This document shows, one piece after another, positions 1-12,245 of a stretch of 64,000 nt of DNA (its first letter is position 1; every line of letters starts with the position of its first letter). Below the pieces are notes generated by a model, which made no database searches, had not been told where the DNA came from, and saw nothing but the letters and a program-made list of their open reading frames with translations. Source of the stretch: Polyodon spathula (taxonomy: Eukaryota; Chordata; Actinopteri; Acipenseriformes; Polyodontidae). The stretch covers positions 12,327,049 through 12,391,048 of the forward strand of contig NC_054553.1 of assembly GCF_017654505.1 (NCBI RefSeq), read 5' to 3'. Position numbers and translations under genes: made by a program.

Positions 1-916
1 AATATTCGGAGTGGTCCTGAGTGCTGTTGCTCCCATACTGAGTTATTACCATTGAACCAAGAATAAAAAAGCTCTCCAGCACAAGAAGGGGGCGGGGCAA
101 TGACAGGGGAGTGAATGGGACACTATCCAGTGACAGGGTACCTCATATAGCAGAAGCAACATTACATTCTGGTGCAGTAGACATGTTTATTTATTTGGTT
201 TAATTCCTTAGCAACCATAGATGCTGATAGTTTCTCATTGCGTCTGAAATACTCACATGAGCCACCCACACTCCTCCACACACACAGGAGAGAAGGTTTG
301 TGTCGTATGGGAAGTTATGAGGCGGCTTGATTAGGGCAGGGTTTGATAATTTAGCACCAGGCAGTTCTAAACATTTTGGACCCCTGAGTGATAACTTTGC
401 TGGTGTTAATAAATTTAAGAAAATGGGTGTTAAAGCTTCAGTCTGGACTGGGCTGATTAAAGCTGCAGTGTGCACTCTGAGCGGATATGGTTGGCCTACC
501 AGTTTGTGTACATTACCTACGGTAGATATTTGGCTGCAGTCACACAAGATGTCTTCCTCTTTTAAACGTTCTGTATGTCTACCACTCTGTAAGCTAAACA
601 GCCGCCTTCCCACTACCAGAGCAGAGAAGTATAAATCCTATATATATAAGATTTGTTTTAGCTCAGGGAAGCAAAACCAAAGGTTTCTTTTTCATTTATT
701 CATTTTGCACATAGACACGTGAAGAAGCTGCTTTATTAAATATAGAAACTTATTTTTAAAACCATATGAGGCACTACACCTTTACATTAAAATAGCAATA
801 ATAAATACATTTAATAACGTAGTATATTCAGTGAGTGTTTTAGAGCTTGTCATATCAAATAGCAGTGTCTACCGGTTGCCATAGAAACCAGTCAATACTC
901 TCTGCTGGGCTAGAGA

Positions 917-944
917 ACACACACACACGCACGCACACGCACAC

Positions 945-992
<48 letters not shown>
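917..992. repeat. (CA)n microsatellite
   Basis: About 76 bp of CA dinucleotides with a few CG interruptions near its left side. The apparent His/Thr and Cys/Val open frames across it are artefacts of the repeat. Confidence 0.95.
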
Positions 993-994
<2 letters not shown>

Positions 995-1407
995 ACGCAC
1001 ATGCCTTCCCTCAGGGATTGTATTCAGTTTCTCAGGGAAGCACCATAGTGTAAGGCAAAGTGTAACACGGCCAGTATAAAAGGGTGCACCAGAAATGTGC
1101 ACCAGCGATTCCTTCCCCCCCCTCAAAGAGTGTGTTTCCAATGGAAAATCTTATTGGCATTGCCCATTGGAGGTCCTAGGCAGAAACTCTTCCCCATCAA
1201 TTTATTATATAAGCCCATTAATAATACTATAGTTTTTTTTGTTTTTGTTTTTTTTTACTTCAATCAAAAGCATACACAGCGTATTGAAATAACACTTCTA
1301 GAAGTTCAGTTTCAAGTAACATTGTTATTTTTAACAGGATCAAAATACTGTAGTTTAGAACCTATCCATAGCAATATGCTTGTTCAAGTTGACGTGTTCA
1401 TAAAAAA

Positions 1408-1438
1408 CCCCCCCCCCCAAAACCCAGGGGGGGGGGGG
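1408..1438. repeat. C11 / G12 inverted homopolymers
   Basis: A run of 11 C is followed after an 8-nt spacer (AAAACCCA) by a run of 12 G. The runs are self-complementary, so either strand could fold into a GC-only hairpin; each run could also form a G-quadruplex or i-motif. Confidence 0.9.
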
Positions 1439-2641
1439 CAATACTGAGATTCCACGCCACTTCCAAGGGTGTTGTGGACTACATTTGATATACCAGTGGC
1501 CTGATTGATAAGTGCGGGGCTTGCTTGTGTTTGTCAAAAAATACTAATTTCCAACCACAGTTCACAAGGATTGAGAATATGAAGAATACAATATGGAAAA
1601 ACTGATTAGAATATGACTGCAAATAAAATCAAATTGGTTATTATCAGACATGATGACATTACAGAGGGAATATGTTAATCACCACTTCTCTTAACAGACC
1701 CAGATAGATTTATCAGATTTAGTCAGCATTCATGTTCATATTAGATTTCTGTTTATTAGCCCTGTATAAAGATCTTGTTATTTGTTCTCTTAGTAGGGAA
1801 AGAGTTTTCAGATATCATCCTCATGAGTCAGATCTCACTGTCCCCTGTGGCACAGTGTAATATTAATGGCTGGTAAATATTCCAATGCTTCTTTTTAATT
1901 AATTGTGGAATCATGATTTTATTTTTTTACCTTATATATTTTGACTATTTATTTATTTATTTATTTATTTTACTGATTAATGTAACAACTGAAGAAAGAG
2001 TAGAACTATTCTATTGACCGTAAAGCAACAGGGTATAGGGTATGAAAAATTGGACCTCATTTTTTTTTGTTGTTGTTTAGATTCACTTTTTTTTTTAACT
2101 TTAAGAGCCTTTTTGAGTCCACAGGGGTGTTTAAACTTCTACAAAAAAGAATTAGCTATGAAAACATATTTCAGATCTTTACCAAGTTTGTCTCTCATTT
2201 ACTGAAAGGGGCAGAGGTAGTTTTATTAAGGATCAGGGGTAGATTGTCAAAACTATTTACCATTTAAATTGTCATTAGCAACAAAAGAAAAAGTTCAGAA
2301 AGAAAAAAATGCATCAAGTAACCAAGTCAGAAATATTTTGTTGGAGCCTATAGATACAGTACCCTTCATTTTTTATTCATAATTATTTTGTATTTGTTTT
2401 AGAACAAAACCGCATTCACAACCATTTAGAGTACATAGCTTTGGGAATCTAGCTCAAGCACTTCAATAACTTTAGCATCACTTGAGATTTCCAGCTCGGC
2501 CTTCTCTCAATGTCTACATTTTGCTGGCTTGGTCCCAGACCTTGGGGTAGGTGATTGGTCAAGAGAACCATCAGAACAAGGGATAGGCAGACAGATTTGG
2601 TCGGAGGCCAATATGAAGGCCATAGGGAGATGCAGCATATA

Positions 2642-4179
2642 CAGTGCAGAGAAAAAGTTTGTGAACCCCTTAGGATTTTCATATATTTCACATACTTCAA
2701 ACCTAAAATGTTATTAAATCTTAAGTCCTAATAATAGATATAGAGCCTGATTAAACAAATGATACAAAAACATGATACTTTCTCAACATTTATTTATCCA
2801 CAAATGATTCAACATTCAATATCCATGTGTGAAAAAGTATGCGAACCTTTAGATTCAGTAACTGGTAGCACCCCCTTGAGCGGCAATGACTTCAACTAAG
2901 AGTTTCCTGTAACTGTTGGTCAGTCTCTCACATCGTTTTGAGGAATTTTGGCCCATTCCTCCATACAGAACTGCTTTCAACTCAGTGACATTTGAGGGCT
3001 TCCTTGCATGGACAGCTCACTTCAGGTCCTGCCACAACATTTTGATGGGGTTTACGTCCAGACTTTGACTAGGCCCTTCTAAAACGCAGAATTTCTTCTT
3101 CTACAACCATTCTTTTGTAATCTGCTTGTATGTTTAGGATCATTGTCTTGTTGCATGACCCACTTTCGGTTCAGCTTCAGCTCAAGGACGGATGGCCTAA
3201 CATTCTCCTCTGGAATCTTTTGATACAATGCAGAATTCATGGTTGTGTCAATAATGGCAAGCCGTCCAGGTCCTGAGGCAGCAAAGCATCCCCAAAACAT
3301 CACATACCCACCACCATGCTTGACGGCTGTGATGAGCTTTTTTCTGTTCGAACGCAGTGTTTGGTTTTCGCCAAATATAACCTTTCTCATTGAGGCCAAA
3401 AAGTTCTACCTTTGACTAGTCTGTAGAGAACATTGTTCCAGAAGTCTTGTGGATCATCTATGTGCTCTTTGGTGAACTTCAGATGGGCAGCAATGTTCTT
3501 TTTAGAGAGCAGTGGTTTCCTCCTGGCTATCCTTCCATGAACACCATTCTTGTTCAGTCTTTTTCTGATAGTTGAGTCAAGAACACTCACATTAGACAAG
3601 GCAAGAGTGGTCTGCAGAGTGGCCTCTGGGATTCTTTGTGACTTCCTTAATGATTTTTCAGTTTGTTCTTTGAGAGATTTTGGTAGGATGACTGCTCCTG
3701 GGAAGAGTGACTGTGGTTACTTTCTCCATTTGTAGACTAGTGGATTAGTGGAGCCCCAAATGGTTTTGTAACCCTTTCTAGACTGATGAGCATCAATAAC
3801 TGTTTTTCTGAGGTCCTCAGAGATTTCTTTTGATTATGGCATGACTTGTTTCCACACACCTGTATCGTGAAGACCAAACTCACAAAGTTTCTGATCTTTA
3901 TATAGGATGGGGCCTCCCAAACTCACCCCTGAAGATCTACCTAATTATTTAAACACCTGATTCTACCTATTCCCTTAACTGAGCTGATAAAGCCAGGGGT
4001 TCACTTACTGAATCTTAATTACTCATTGATTGTCTAATTCATAAATCATTTTGTTTTAAAAGACATGGAATTGGTTAATATAAACCCTATTGGATATTTA
4101 AGATTCAAGAAGGCTATTGTGGTAAAACTATGGAATTTTCATAATTATCATTGGGGTCACAAACTTTTTCTCGGCACTG
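2642..4179 (-). mobile_element. Tc1-like DNA transposon, nearly full length, inactive
   Basis: The left end begins CAGTGCAGAGAAAAAGTTTG and the right end, reverse complemented, begins CAGTGCCGAGAAAAAGTTTG, giving terminal inverted repeats of about 28 bp with one clear mismatch in the first 20. The left side is preceded by TA, the usual Tc1 target. On the right the TA is not clean because a (TG/TA)n microsatellite follows directly. At about 1.54 kb it has the usual size for a vertebrate Tc1-like element carrying one transposase gene, here on the minus strand and broken (see the pseudogene entry). The right end probably seeded or landed in the adjacent microsatellite. Confidence 0.93.
2870..3842 (-). 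pseudogene. Tc1-like transposase, broken
   Basis: Read on the minus strand from an ATG near 3842, the protein starts MP-stop-SKEISEDLRKTVIDAH, the usual N-terminal helix-turn-helix region with an early stop. The middle region, 3599 to about 3387, has the RKPLLSKKN and HLKFTKEHIDD segments. Near 3400 the frame changes and the first catalytic Asp is seen as STD-stop-SKVELFGLNEK. The second Asp is intact in VMQQDNDPKHTS (about 3150). After another frame change the third site reads LDVNPIKMLWQDLK near 3040-3060, where the family has NPIE: the catalytic Glu is replaced by Lys (AAA). Stops, at least two frameshifts and a lost catalytic residue make this a dead gene. It belongs to the DDE/IS630-Tc1-mariner cut-and-paste transposases. 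Confidence 0.93.
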
Positions 4180-4183
4180 TGTG

Positions 4184-4296
<113 letters not shown>

Positions 4297-5503
4297 TTGC
4301 AGTTGAATCAGTTATTCAGCTTGACGACAGGTTGCTGTCAGAATGGACCCTTTAATGACTTTAATAAAACTAAACCATGTCATTTTACAACAGGTTAACA
4401 AGGTATGGAATCCCAATGAAAGGCAATGGCAAAGAGATTCCACAAGTCATACAGAGGATACACCATGAACGTTTATGGTCTGCTGTAGTTATTTAAGAAA
4501 TGTTTACGTTACAGCTGCCAACGCAGCGCTCTCTGAATGTTCATGGAGATTTCTGTTTAAGTGTATGGAAAAAAAGGATGTTTAAAGCAAAATTAGATGA
4601 ACAATACAATTTGCCCGGTCAATCTGCCATTGGATTTGAATGATTGCATCCAAAACCGATCCAGTAAAAAAAAAAAAAAACAGCTGCATTGAACACAATA
4701 AAGTTACTTAATGCTAGATCTGTGCATGCAATCTATTTACTTAAATCTGTGTGCTATATGTCACCTTGTCTTCCAATGATTTCAGCAGCTGGTTATTTCA
4801 GCTAAGAAGTGATAAATAGTGTTTGCAAAGATTTGTATTGTAGCAGGTTAAGGGCAAGATGACATCTGAAAACAAGACACATCTAATTCCCATCAATGGT
4901 AATAAAGATGTCAAGCAGCCTTTGAAATTGGAATTGAGGCATCTTTACAGACTGCCTGTCTTTATAAAGAGCTTTTACATGAAGAAGCAGTTTGTCTAAT
5001 GGGGCTTGTAAAAAAACAAACTGTGAGTTTCAATCGCGGGATGATCAGCTGGCATTAAACTAGAGACAGCTCTTGAGGTCTCCACAGATTAACTAATAAT
5101 TCTCTTGATAAGAAATACAATTGTGTGGGCATTGCAAGTCCCTGAAATCATAGCCTCCAGTCCAGTACAACTCTGCCTTCCCAGAAAAACGGATCATGTT
5201 TTATTATTCTTTATCTCCCCCTGTCCTATTCGTCCAGTGCCCTGGCTTTAGAAGACCAGACAAAGCCAAACACCTGCACTAATGGCATTTAAATCTGCAC
5301 GAGACACGATAACAGACTGCTTGTCTGTAATTTGCAGCATGTGCAATAGAACTCCCTACAGTCCACCTGCCAGGAACTCAGACAAACAAGCAGTTAATTT
5401 AGAGCGCCGGGGCAGCCACGATATTGGATCAGCAGTGTTCCAGCCTTGCATAATTAATTTAGGAATTCCTCAGTGTACGGTGCTTTACAATCTGATGTAG
5501 ACT

Positions 5504-5521
5504 GGGGGGGGGGGGGGGGGG
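5504..5521. repeat. G18 homopolymer
   Basis: An uninterrupted run of 18 G, capable of G-quadruplex formation and prone to slippage and sequencing error. Confidence 0.92.
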
Positions 5522-5736
5522 TGTTCGGATTAAATTGGGCCCCGAGGACCTTATAATGAGCCATTTGCCCCAACGATGATTAGTGATTGCTGCTTTGATT
5601 GTTTTTCTAAATAGCTACAAAGAACCCAATACCCAGAGCTGTCAGACAAGCAGTAAATTCAATCTGCCATTCTCGTGCACTGCACGGCCAGGCAGGCAGC
5701 AGTAAATTCTGAGGATGTCGGAATATGGTATGCTGG

Positions 5737-5801
5737 TTAACATTTCAACTCTGCCAGCTTCCCTGCTCTACATGTTTATAGACAAAGAGTTGAAATGTTA
5801 A
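5737..5801. repeat. Perfect 16-bp inverted repeat with 33-nt loop
   Basis: The arm TTAACATTTCAACTCT (5737-5752) is repeated exactly as its reverse complement at 5786-5801. The bases outside the arms do not continue the pairing, so the stem is too short for a typical microRNA precursor. Function unknown. Confidence 0.85.
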
Positions 5802-7536
5802 ACTGTCACATGATTTTGGATCCTGATCTCAATTTGAAAAACAAACAAAAACAATTGCAGTGTTTAATCTTGGTTTAGAAATGCATTTGCATCTCCGAAA
5901 CAAAATCAGACTAAAAGTTTGTATTTTGAAATTCTAAAATACCAAATTTCTAAATCTAATCCTAATAAACACCCAAATTACCCTCATGCTGGCAGTGCAC
6001 AATGCTTGAAACAACTGTGGCCTGATTAAAGCTGGCGTCAGTTCAAAAGAAACTGGCTTGTAGGACAGTATTAAAATGTGTTTTATAATACAGTGATTTA
6101 GAAATACTAAAACATACTTAACACAATTGGACAGACGCTTTGTCTGGGAGGCTTTTTCAATGTCTTCAATGTAAGGTATATTTGTGCAGTTTTCACAGTG
6201 CCTGATGCCCTCTTGTCAAAGCCCCCATATACTTGCAGCCCCCTCCCCAGTTTGAAATAAATTTAAGACCCCAGGGAGGCTGGACAAGCTCAGACCTGCT
6301 TATAACATGAGATTAATGAGTGTGGGTTTTTAAATAAGAGAGTATGTAATAACCCAGGCTTTACTTCTTTTAGTTCTCATTAGTAAACCAACAATCTCAC
6401 ATGTAATGCCTTATTGTTTTGTTGTTTTGTTTACCAGAATATATTGAATGTATTGTCACAACTTTACAGGCTCTGCCATCTGGGGTCAGGGGGGTCCAAT
6501 TAACTGTTACACAGTTAAGAAAATGATGTTAACCAGAGCTTTCAAATAAATTGCTTTTTTTTTATCATGAGCAATTTGACCCAATTGTTTGTGAGGAAAA
6601 TGTTTTGATACTTTAAATATAGAAATTGTTCAATACAAGCAAAATGACTATTAAAAACTTTAATAGCGATACATTTAGAAATACTCGAATAGAAATAAAA
6701 GTTGATTTTATTATTTCTGAAGAAGCTAAATGTTATACTGCTGCCTTCTGGTGTCTACTCACTTCCTGTGCTGTAGGGCAATGTGCAGCAGCATATAATC
6801 CAATGCTTTGCAATAGAAGTAACGCAAATCCCAGATTATTAAAAGAAGGAACCAAATGACAAGTGCAGATTGTTCTCTTTTTAAGAAAATAAGAGTAGCT
6901 TCTCAAGACCTGTGTGTCACTGTCTGGACTGATTCATGCATGCAAACTTGCAAAAACATCATGAAGGAAGGGTTTCGTCTGGGATTTGGTTGGTTGTCAG
7001 TAGAGTTCTATTCTTAGTAGTGAGTTTCTGCATATTACTAAAATTATGCCTGCTAACTACAAGGACGTTCATTCCATGCTTAGACTTCTAGGCACGTTTC
7101 GTGAGCCAATTATACAAAACATGTCTTTTTATAAATGAAGAGTTTATTAAAGTTCAGGAGGAGGAGGGAGAAAGTGATCATCAAAATGTTACCACTTCAT
7201 GTTCACCGTGTCAGTTCCACTGCTCTTCTTTTGCACGCACACCTACCCTCAAACTCTTTTTTTCCATGACATGTGGTTTATATATCACCAACCACATATG
7301 GAGGAAGCACCGCCCCAGAATTTGGTCCACTTGAGCCACAATGATCCTTATCAAGCATCTCTATTAGTCTTCAGGAATGCTTTGCCCTTGTAAGGAATGT
7401 TAATAGTGTTATAAAACCTGCAGTACACCATAGTAGGAATACAGTAAAGAAAAGCACTCGATTTGAGAATATTTTTATGCAAGTGATGTCGCTTTTCAAA
7501 GTGAACATAAAGTATGTTGTGCATAGTTAGTGATGT

Positions 7537-7739
7537 CCCTTATAAAAGTTTTTGCACTGTAATTTTGCAGTTTCCTCATGTTGTGCTCATGGTTATGCAT
7601 TTGCCATGGTTTGCAATGTTTTTTACTTGCTTTATCATACCTCTCTGGGCTTCACAGGGCTTACCTTTGCTTTACCATGCTTTCTTTATGCTTTATTACA
7701 CTTTGCTATGCTTTTACAATGGGAAACTTTTATAAGGGG
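7537..7739 (+). mobile_element. MITE-like repeat, copy A
   Basis: It starts CCCTTATAAAAGTTTTTGCA and ends with the inverted form …GGGAAACTTTTATAAGGG, so the terminal inverted repeat is roughly CCCTTATAAAAGTTT. The interior is a degenerate array of CATGCTTTACCATG-like units. Diverged copies are at 8470-8696, 10986-11193, 15960-16095 and 16141-16343. No coding capacity; presumably non-autonomous. Confidence 0.8.
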
Positions 7740-8335
7740 TAGGTTTTATAAAGGTATTATGAATTCTACATTGTGCCCAATTCAAATAAAGCGTTCTTCT
7801 TTTTTGTTTGTCGTTGTCAGGATGTTACTGTTAACTACATTTTTGCAGTAGACTAAACATTCAACCGTGATTTCTAGTAAATAATAACAAAACAAGTATA
7901 GTACATTCATGGGAAAATACTCTATGATGAACTGTAAAAGCATGATTGTGGGATACTGCAGATATAAACCCAAGCCACAAACTGGGAATCCAGTAACCCA
8001 GCACCCAGTTCAAATCACCAGCACTTCTCAGCAGGTGTTAAAATGACATCCCATGTGATTCTCCCCATCCTTAGCCAGCGCAAATCAAGGTCAGTTTAGA
8101 GCTGTATTCAAAGATTAGGCTCTTCTGGGATTAGACTAGAGCCCTCGGAAAATGTTATCGAATTAACCTTATGCTCTCTGCCTGGCTTCAGCTGAAATGT
8201 ACCTGATCCCCATCAAGCTGTGGAGGAAGGGCTGAGGCGCTCACCCAAAACATCCCTGCCTCGCTTCCAAGTGTGCAGTAAACTGCAATCTTTCACTGAC
8301 AGCCAGAAGTATATATTCAAACACCATCTGTGTCA

Positions 8336-8336
<1 letters not shown>

Positions 8337-8382
<46 letters not shown>
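8337..8382. repeat. (CA)n microsatellite
   Basis: 46 bp of uninterrupted CA. Confidence 0.95.
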
Positions 8383-8384
<2 letters not shown>

Positions 8385-8469
8385 TTCCTCCAACAAGTAT
8401 TGAAACAGCTGAATGCTAAGTGACTGGGGTTTTGCATTGCCTGTTTTCCCACTCAGACCCCTAGATCAT

Positions 8470-8696
8470 ACATAAGGGACGGATTGCTCTTTAAAATATT
8501 TTGCATGTGATAGTGTAATAATGCACAGTGAAATCATGGTAAACCATAGGTAAGCATTGTAAAGCACTGTAAAGCATAACAAAAAACATGGCAAACCATG
8601 GTAAACTATAGTTAATGCAAAGTAAAACCATGCAAAACGCATGAGAAAACTGCAAAATTACAGTGCTAATTTACTATGGTAAACTTTAATAAGGGT
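8470..8696 (-). mobile_element. MITE-like repeat, copy B (inverted)
   Basis: Opposite orientation to copy A. Its right end …GGTAAACTTTAATAAGGG, reverse complemented, gives CCCTTATTAAAGTTTACC, matching the start of copy A. The shared interior includes the CTGTAATTTTGCAGTTTNCTCATG segment, seen here reverse complemented near 8640-8670. Interior units look like GGTAAAGCAT and GGCAAACCATGG. Confidence 0.8.
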
Positions 8697-10985
8697 AAGG
8701 CCACCAACTGCAGTCCCAATATATCAAAATTAAGTTATCTTTAAACTCCGTAAATTGCAAATTACAAATCACCATTTTTCAAATAAACCGTCTGACATAA
8801 AAACTGAAATAAAACTACAATGGTTAAACATTTCAACAAGCTTTAATGAATTGGCTAAACTAATACATTTTAAAAATAATAAAATCCTACAGTATCTATT
8901 TGTTCCAAGAAATGTACTTTCTTTAGTAAGGGAACTCCATTTTGTTGATCCCTAGACTTAACAGCAAGCTATTATTGTGTTTGAAAGTCACACTGGTTTG
9001 ATACAATTATCATGCAGGGTGTTTAAATATTAAGATATGTGGCCATTTCTCAATGATCACTTCTTTTATTTTTTTATCTCGTCCCCAGGATTTTTGTTAT
9101 TTGTACAGGCTTGGATATGGAAGCACCTGCCAGTCAAGCACCTCATGTCAACCCTTTATCAGCATTTGTGAGATTTGCTGTCTTGCCTGTTGTGACTGAA
9201 ACTGACTTATAACAGGGCTATTACAGCAATTATAGGAAGAATAGACCCCAAGAAAAAGAAGCAATGTGAGAGCTGGCAAGCACACAGATTAGGAGTTCAT
9301 GAGATTAACACATGTGACCCAATGACAGGACTCAAAATAAACTGAGAAAAGGTTTAGGAAATAATATTATTAAAACATTTTAACCAAAGTCATCTCATGC
9401 ATTGAGATATGAAAAAGAAGATTAAAAATATCAGGCTTTTCCTCGACATCTTTAAACTGAATTAAATCACTCTTCAAAAGCTGTTCACTTGATTTCTATT
9501 GTAGTCATGCCAGGTTGCTGTAGACAAGTGCGCAAGGTCAGAAATGTTATACAACATGCCAAATAAGAGAGCTAAAATTTTCAACAAGCTTAATGCTGGC
9601 TTTAAATGTGCAGTGGTAAAGCACGGGCTTTTTAATGCAAGGTCGAAAAGTTGTGTTTGAACTTTTTGAATTGCTGACTCTATGCCCCCAGGAGTCAAAG
9701 CAAACTGTCAGAGGCAGGCTTTCTTACTGCCCCATTATCTGCAAGCACTAGAGTTGCTCCCTGTTAGCCAACCCCGCTGGAAATCTTTGCCCAGAGACAT
9801 CAGGGCTGCTGCCACTCTTTCACAGTCATCTGATGAGGAGACAGAAATCCCATTGGGATCCCATTCTAATCCCAGTGCATTCCCCTAAAGAACCCCTAGC
9901 AGTAACATTCAGCAGATTACAGAAGAATGAGCAAATTGATTTGGAACTGTACTGCAATGGTTATGGATTGATACCATTGTGATACCATTAGTTTATGTGG
10001 CAAGATGTTTATAGTTAGTTCCCTGCACATTTTTTTTGGTTTGTTGCAAAACTGAAAGTGGCACAGTTGATGTCTTGATGAGGTGTTGTAGAATACGGAC
10101 AGTGAAACGTGCGCTTTGATTGGCTGAAAGATTCTGAGCCATCTATAATTTCATGTCTGTGTTTTTTTTTAAGGCACCGTACCTGAGACATGGCAATATC
10201 CCACAACGACACACAGCCTGTTGTGTTACATTGCTTAGGTCTCACTTTCAACACCTGTACAGCTTCCCTTTAATGAAATCATCAGACACATTGCATCTCA
10301 TTAGCAACAGCAATACCAACTAGCCCACCACAGCACTCTTGTCTACAGGGAAACTCACACATGTGAGTAATTATCAATTTAGTCTCTTACCTTCAGTCCC
10401 ACACAGATGATGCCAAAGACTCCTTGTGGGGAACTAACTAGAGCATCTTGTAATGGTCTTCAGTAGAGAAGGTATTACCATGAGATGAAGGAACTAGAAC
10501 GTTGGAAGGTGGAAAGTTTATACATTATCAAGACAAGAGCCAATTACAAATTTAAGATTGATAACAGCTCTGGGTTGACAAGTCTCAATGCGTCTGGTTA
10601 TAACAGCTAAACATCATCATGCACTATCAAGTGCTGCCTTCGATCTCTTAGGTAATGAGTTAAAAACATAGCATACACCCATTGTTCACGTCTTTGATGC
10701 AGAACAATAGCTTTGATAAAATACAGTTAGAAATTCAAAGTTACATTTACCATAACTAGTGCATCTTTTGTACAGGAAAACATGAGACCTACGAAATGCT
10801 GTTAATTATTAAAGATTTACTGGAATTATTTTGTTAGCACTATGTATTTTAATAGATAATCATCTTAAAACACATACAAAATATGTGAAATACTGCTAGT
10901 ACAGTGGTATGCTTAAATGTTATCGCTTTTCCAGGAAAGCAGAATGTCTGGGTTAAGAAGCAACTCAGAAGATGGTTCATTTAAA
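8697..10985. other. Intergenic sequence, no gene seen
   Basis: AT-rich sequence with no gene-like frame. A degraded tRNA-derived SINE head lies at 9606-9665. I see nothing else to name. Confidence 0.6.
9606..9665 (+). mobile_element. tRNA-derived SINE head, degraded
   Basis: The segment reads GTGCAGTGGTAAAGCACGGG, then GCAAGGTCGAAAAG, then GTTTGAAC. This resembles a pol III A-box (AGTGGTNAAGCAC) and a decayed B-box (GTTCGAAC-like) spaced as in a tRNA. A single base loss in the A-box and changes in the B-box suggest an old copy. Family unassigned. Confidence 0.5.
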
Positions 10986-11193
10986 CCCTTATAAAGTTTT
11001 ACCACAGTATTTTCGCATGTTAATTTTACACTCTTGCTTTTCCCATGGTTATACTGTACTGTGCATTTACTATAGTTTAGCATGTTGTAAACAAGCTTTA
11101 CCATTCTGCTCTGGGCTGTACAATGCTTCCCTATGCTTTGCCATGTGTTCACTGTGCTTTATTACACTTTGCTATAGTAAACTTTGATAAAGG
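10986..11193 (+). mobile_element. MITE-like repeat, copy C
   Basis: It starts CCCTTATAAAGTTTTACCAC and ends …ATAGTAAACTTTGATAAAGG, near-complementary termini matching copy A. The interior again has GGTTATACTGTACTGTGCAT, ATGCTTTGCCATG and CTTTATTACACTTTGCTAT units. Confidence 0.8.
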
Positions 11194-11751
11194 AAGCAGC
11201 AGTATCCTACAGCCATGTTGAAGTTCGCACTAAAATATGATTACTTTTTACAACAGTGCCATTGTCCCTCACCTTTCAATTGCACTAAACTAACAAAGAA
11301 AAGCCTCAAGTCCTAGCTCTTGATAAACAGGCTTCATGTCCTTGGTTTTATCCAGCATGAGTTCATTGAGTTCAGCCTGTGTTAAGGCTACATGCTTCCA
11401 CTGTCACTGATACAAATGACTTCTCCAGGAGTGTCTACTCCAGGCTAGAGGAGTCACAAACAATTCTGTCAGCAAGATAAACAAAACAAAGACTAAAAAA
11501 AGCACTCCAGTTGCTCCTTTCAATAAATCTTTCATCCTTCCTTGTCTTTTATTTCTTGCAGAGGGGAGATGGTTCTGCACCAAGCTGGCATCTTTCTGGA
11601 AACAGAACGGCATGCCTCCAGCTGCCAGGGCTTTCCAGGAATAAGCTATTGTTTTTCAAAGCCTTCCAGCACACCATACCAATAAAACAAAAGCAGCTAA
11701 CAACATAAGAACCAAGGTTTTAAAAATGTGCATGAAAACTTTCTTATAAGT
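11194..11751. other. Intergenic sequence, no gene seen
   Basis: No recognisable gene, RNA or repeat. Several short frames on both strands lack any family signature. Confidence 0.6.
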
Positions 11752-11752
11752 C

Positions 11753-11822
<70 letters not shown>

Positions 11823-12245
11823 TTTGGCAGGTGCCTTTATCCAAGGATCCAAAGCAAGATTAATATTAATTTTTCAATACAGTATAGTTTACAGTGAGTG
11901 CAAATAATACTACTAAATGATACTACTAAAATATGATAGGATGTAACAAGGATGCAACAAGTTAAGATTACAGCACGTTTTGTCAATTACATATTAGTAG
12001 TGCAATAGTGCGAGGATAGTGCATCAACTGAGGATCCAGTAATGTGGTGCGTGGGCCAGGTGAATACGGTGCATAGTAGGAAGGTTAGATCAAGAGATCT
12101 ACAAGTGCAGTCTAAACAGGGGGTCTTGAGGTGGCAGCGGATGGCACTGAGAGATGAAGGAGTCCTAAAGTTCTCCGGTAGCTGGTTTCACCACAGTGGG
12201 GCTAGGCAAGAGAAAAAGCAGGCATGGGGCAAGGGAGAGTGGAGA
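11752..12245 (+). mobile_element. Fish interspersed repeat fragment with (ATT)n(TTTA)n
   Basis: An (ATT)n tract (11752-11790) passes into (TTTA)n (to 11825) and then GGCAGGTGCCTTTATCCAAGG. That motif, usually GCAGACGCCTTTATCCAAGG, recurs in ray-finned fish genomes and appears again at 37,114-37,150. Downstream, about 12,100-12,210, are GGGGGTCTTGAGGTGGCAGC, AGAGATGAAGGAGTCCT and GGTTTCACCACAGTGGGGC, which I recall as later parts of the same family. Class unassigned from sequence alone. Confidence 0.6.

Larger units (their letters stand above)
1..2641. other. Intergenic sequence, no gene seen
   Basis: No convincing coding region. The open frames here are short, lack any family signature and overlap one another on both strands. 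The stretch holds a (CA)n tract at 917-992, a C-run/G-run inverted repeat at 1408-1438, a short (TTTA)n tract near 1947-1971, and AT-rich unique sequence up to the left end of a Tc1-like element. Confidence 0.7.

Noticed and set aside
200..722. Overlapping open frames of 131-137 codons on both strands
   Set aside because: They occupy the same DNA in opposite directions, have no domain or codon signature, and fit chance in a 64-kb window.
917..992. CRISPR-like regular repeats
   Set aside because: Simple dinucleotide repeat without spacers; no repeat-spacer array seen anywhere in the window.
5737..5801. microRNA precursor
   Set aside because: The stem is only 16 bp with no continued pairing outside the arms.
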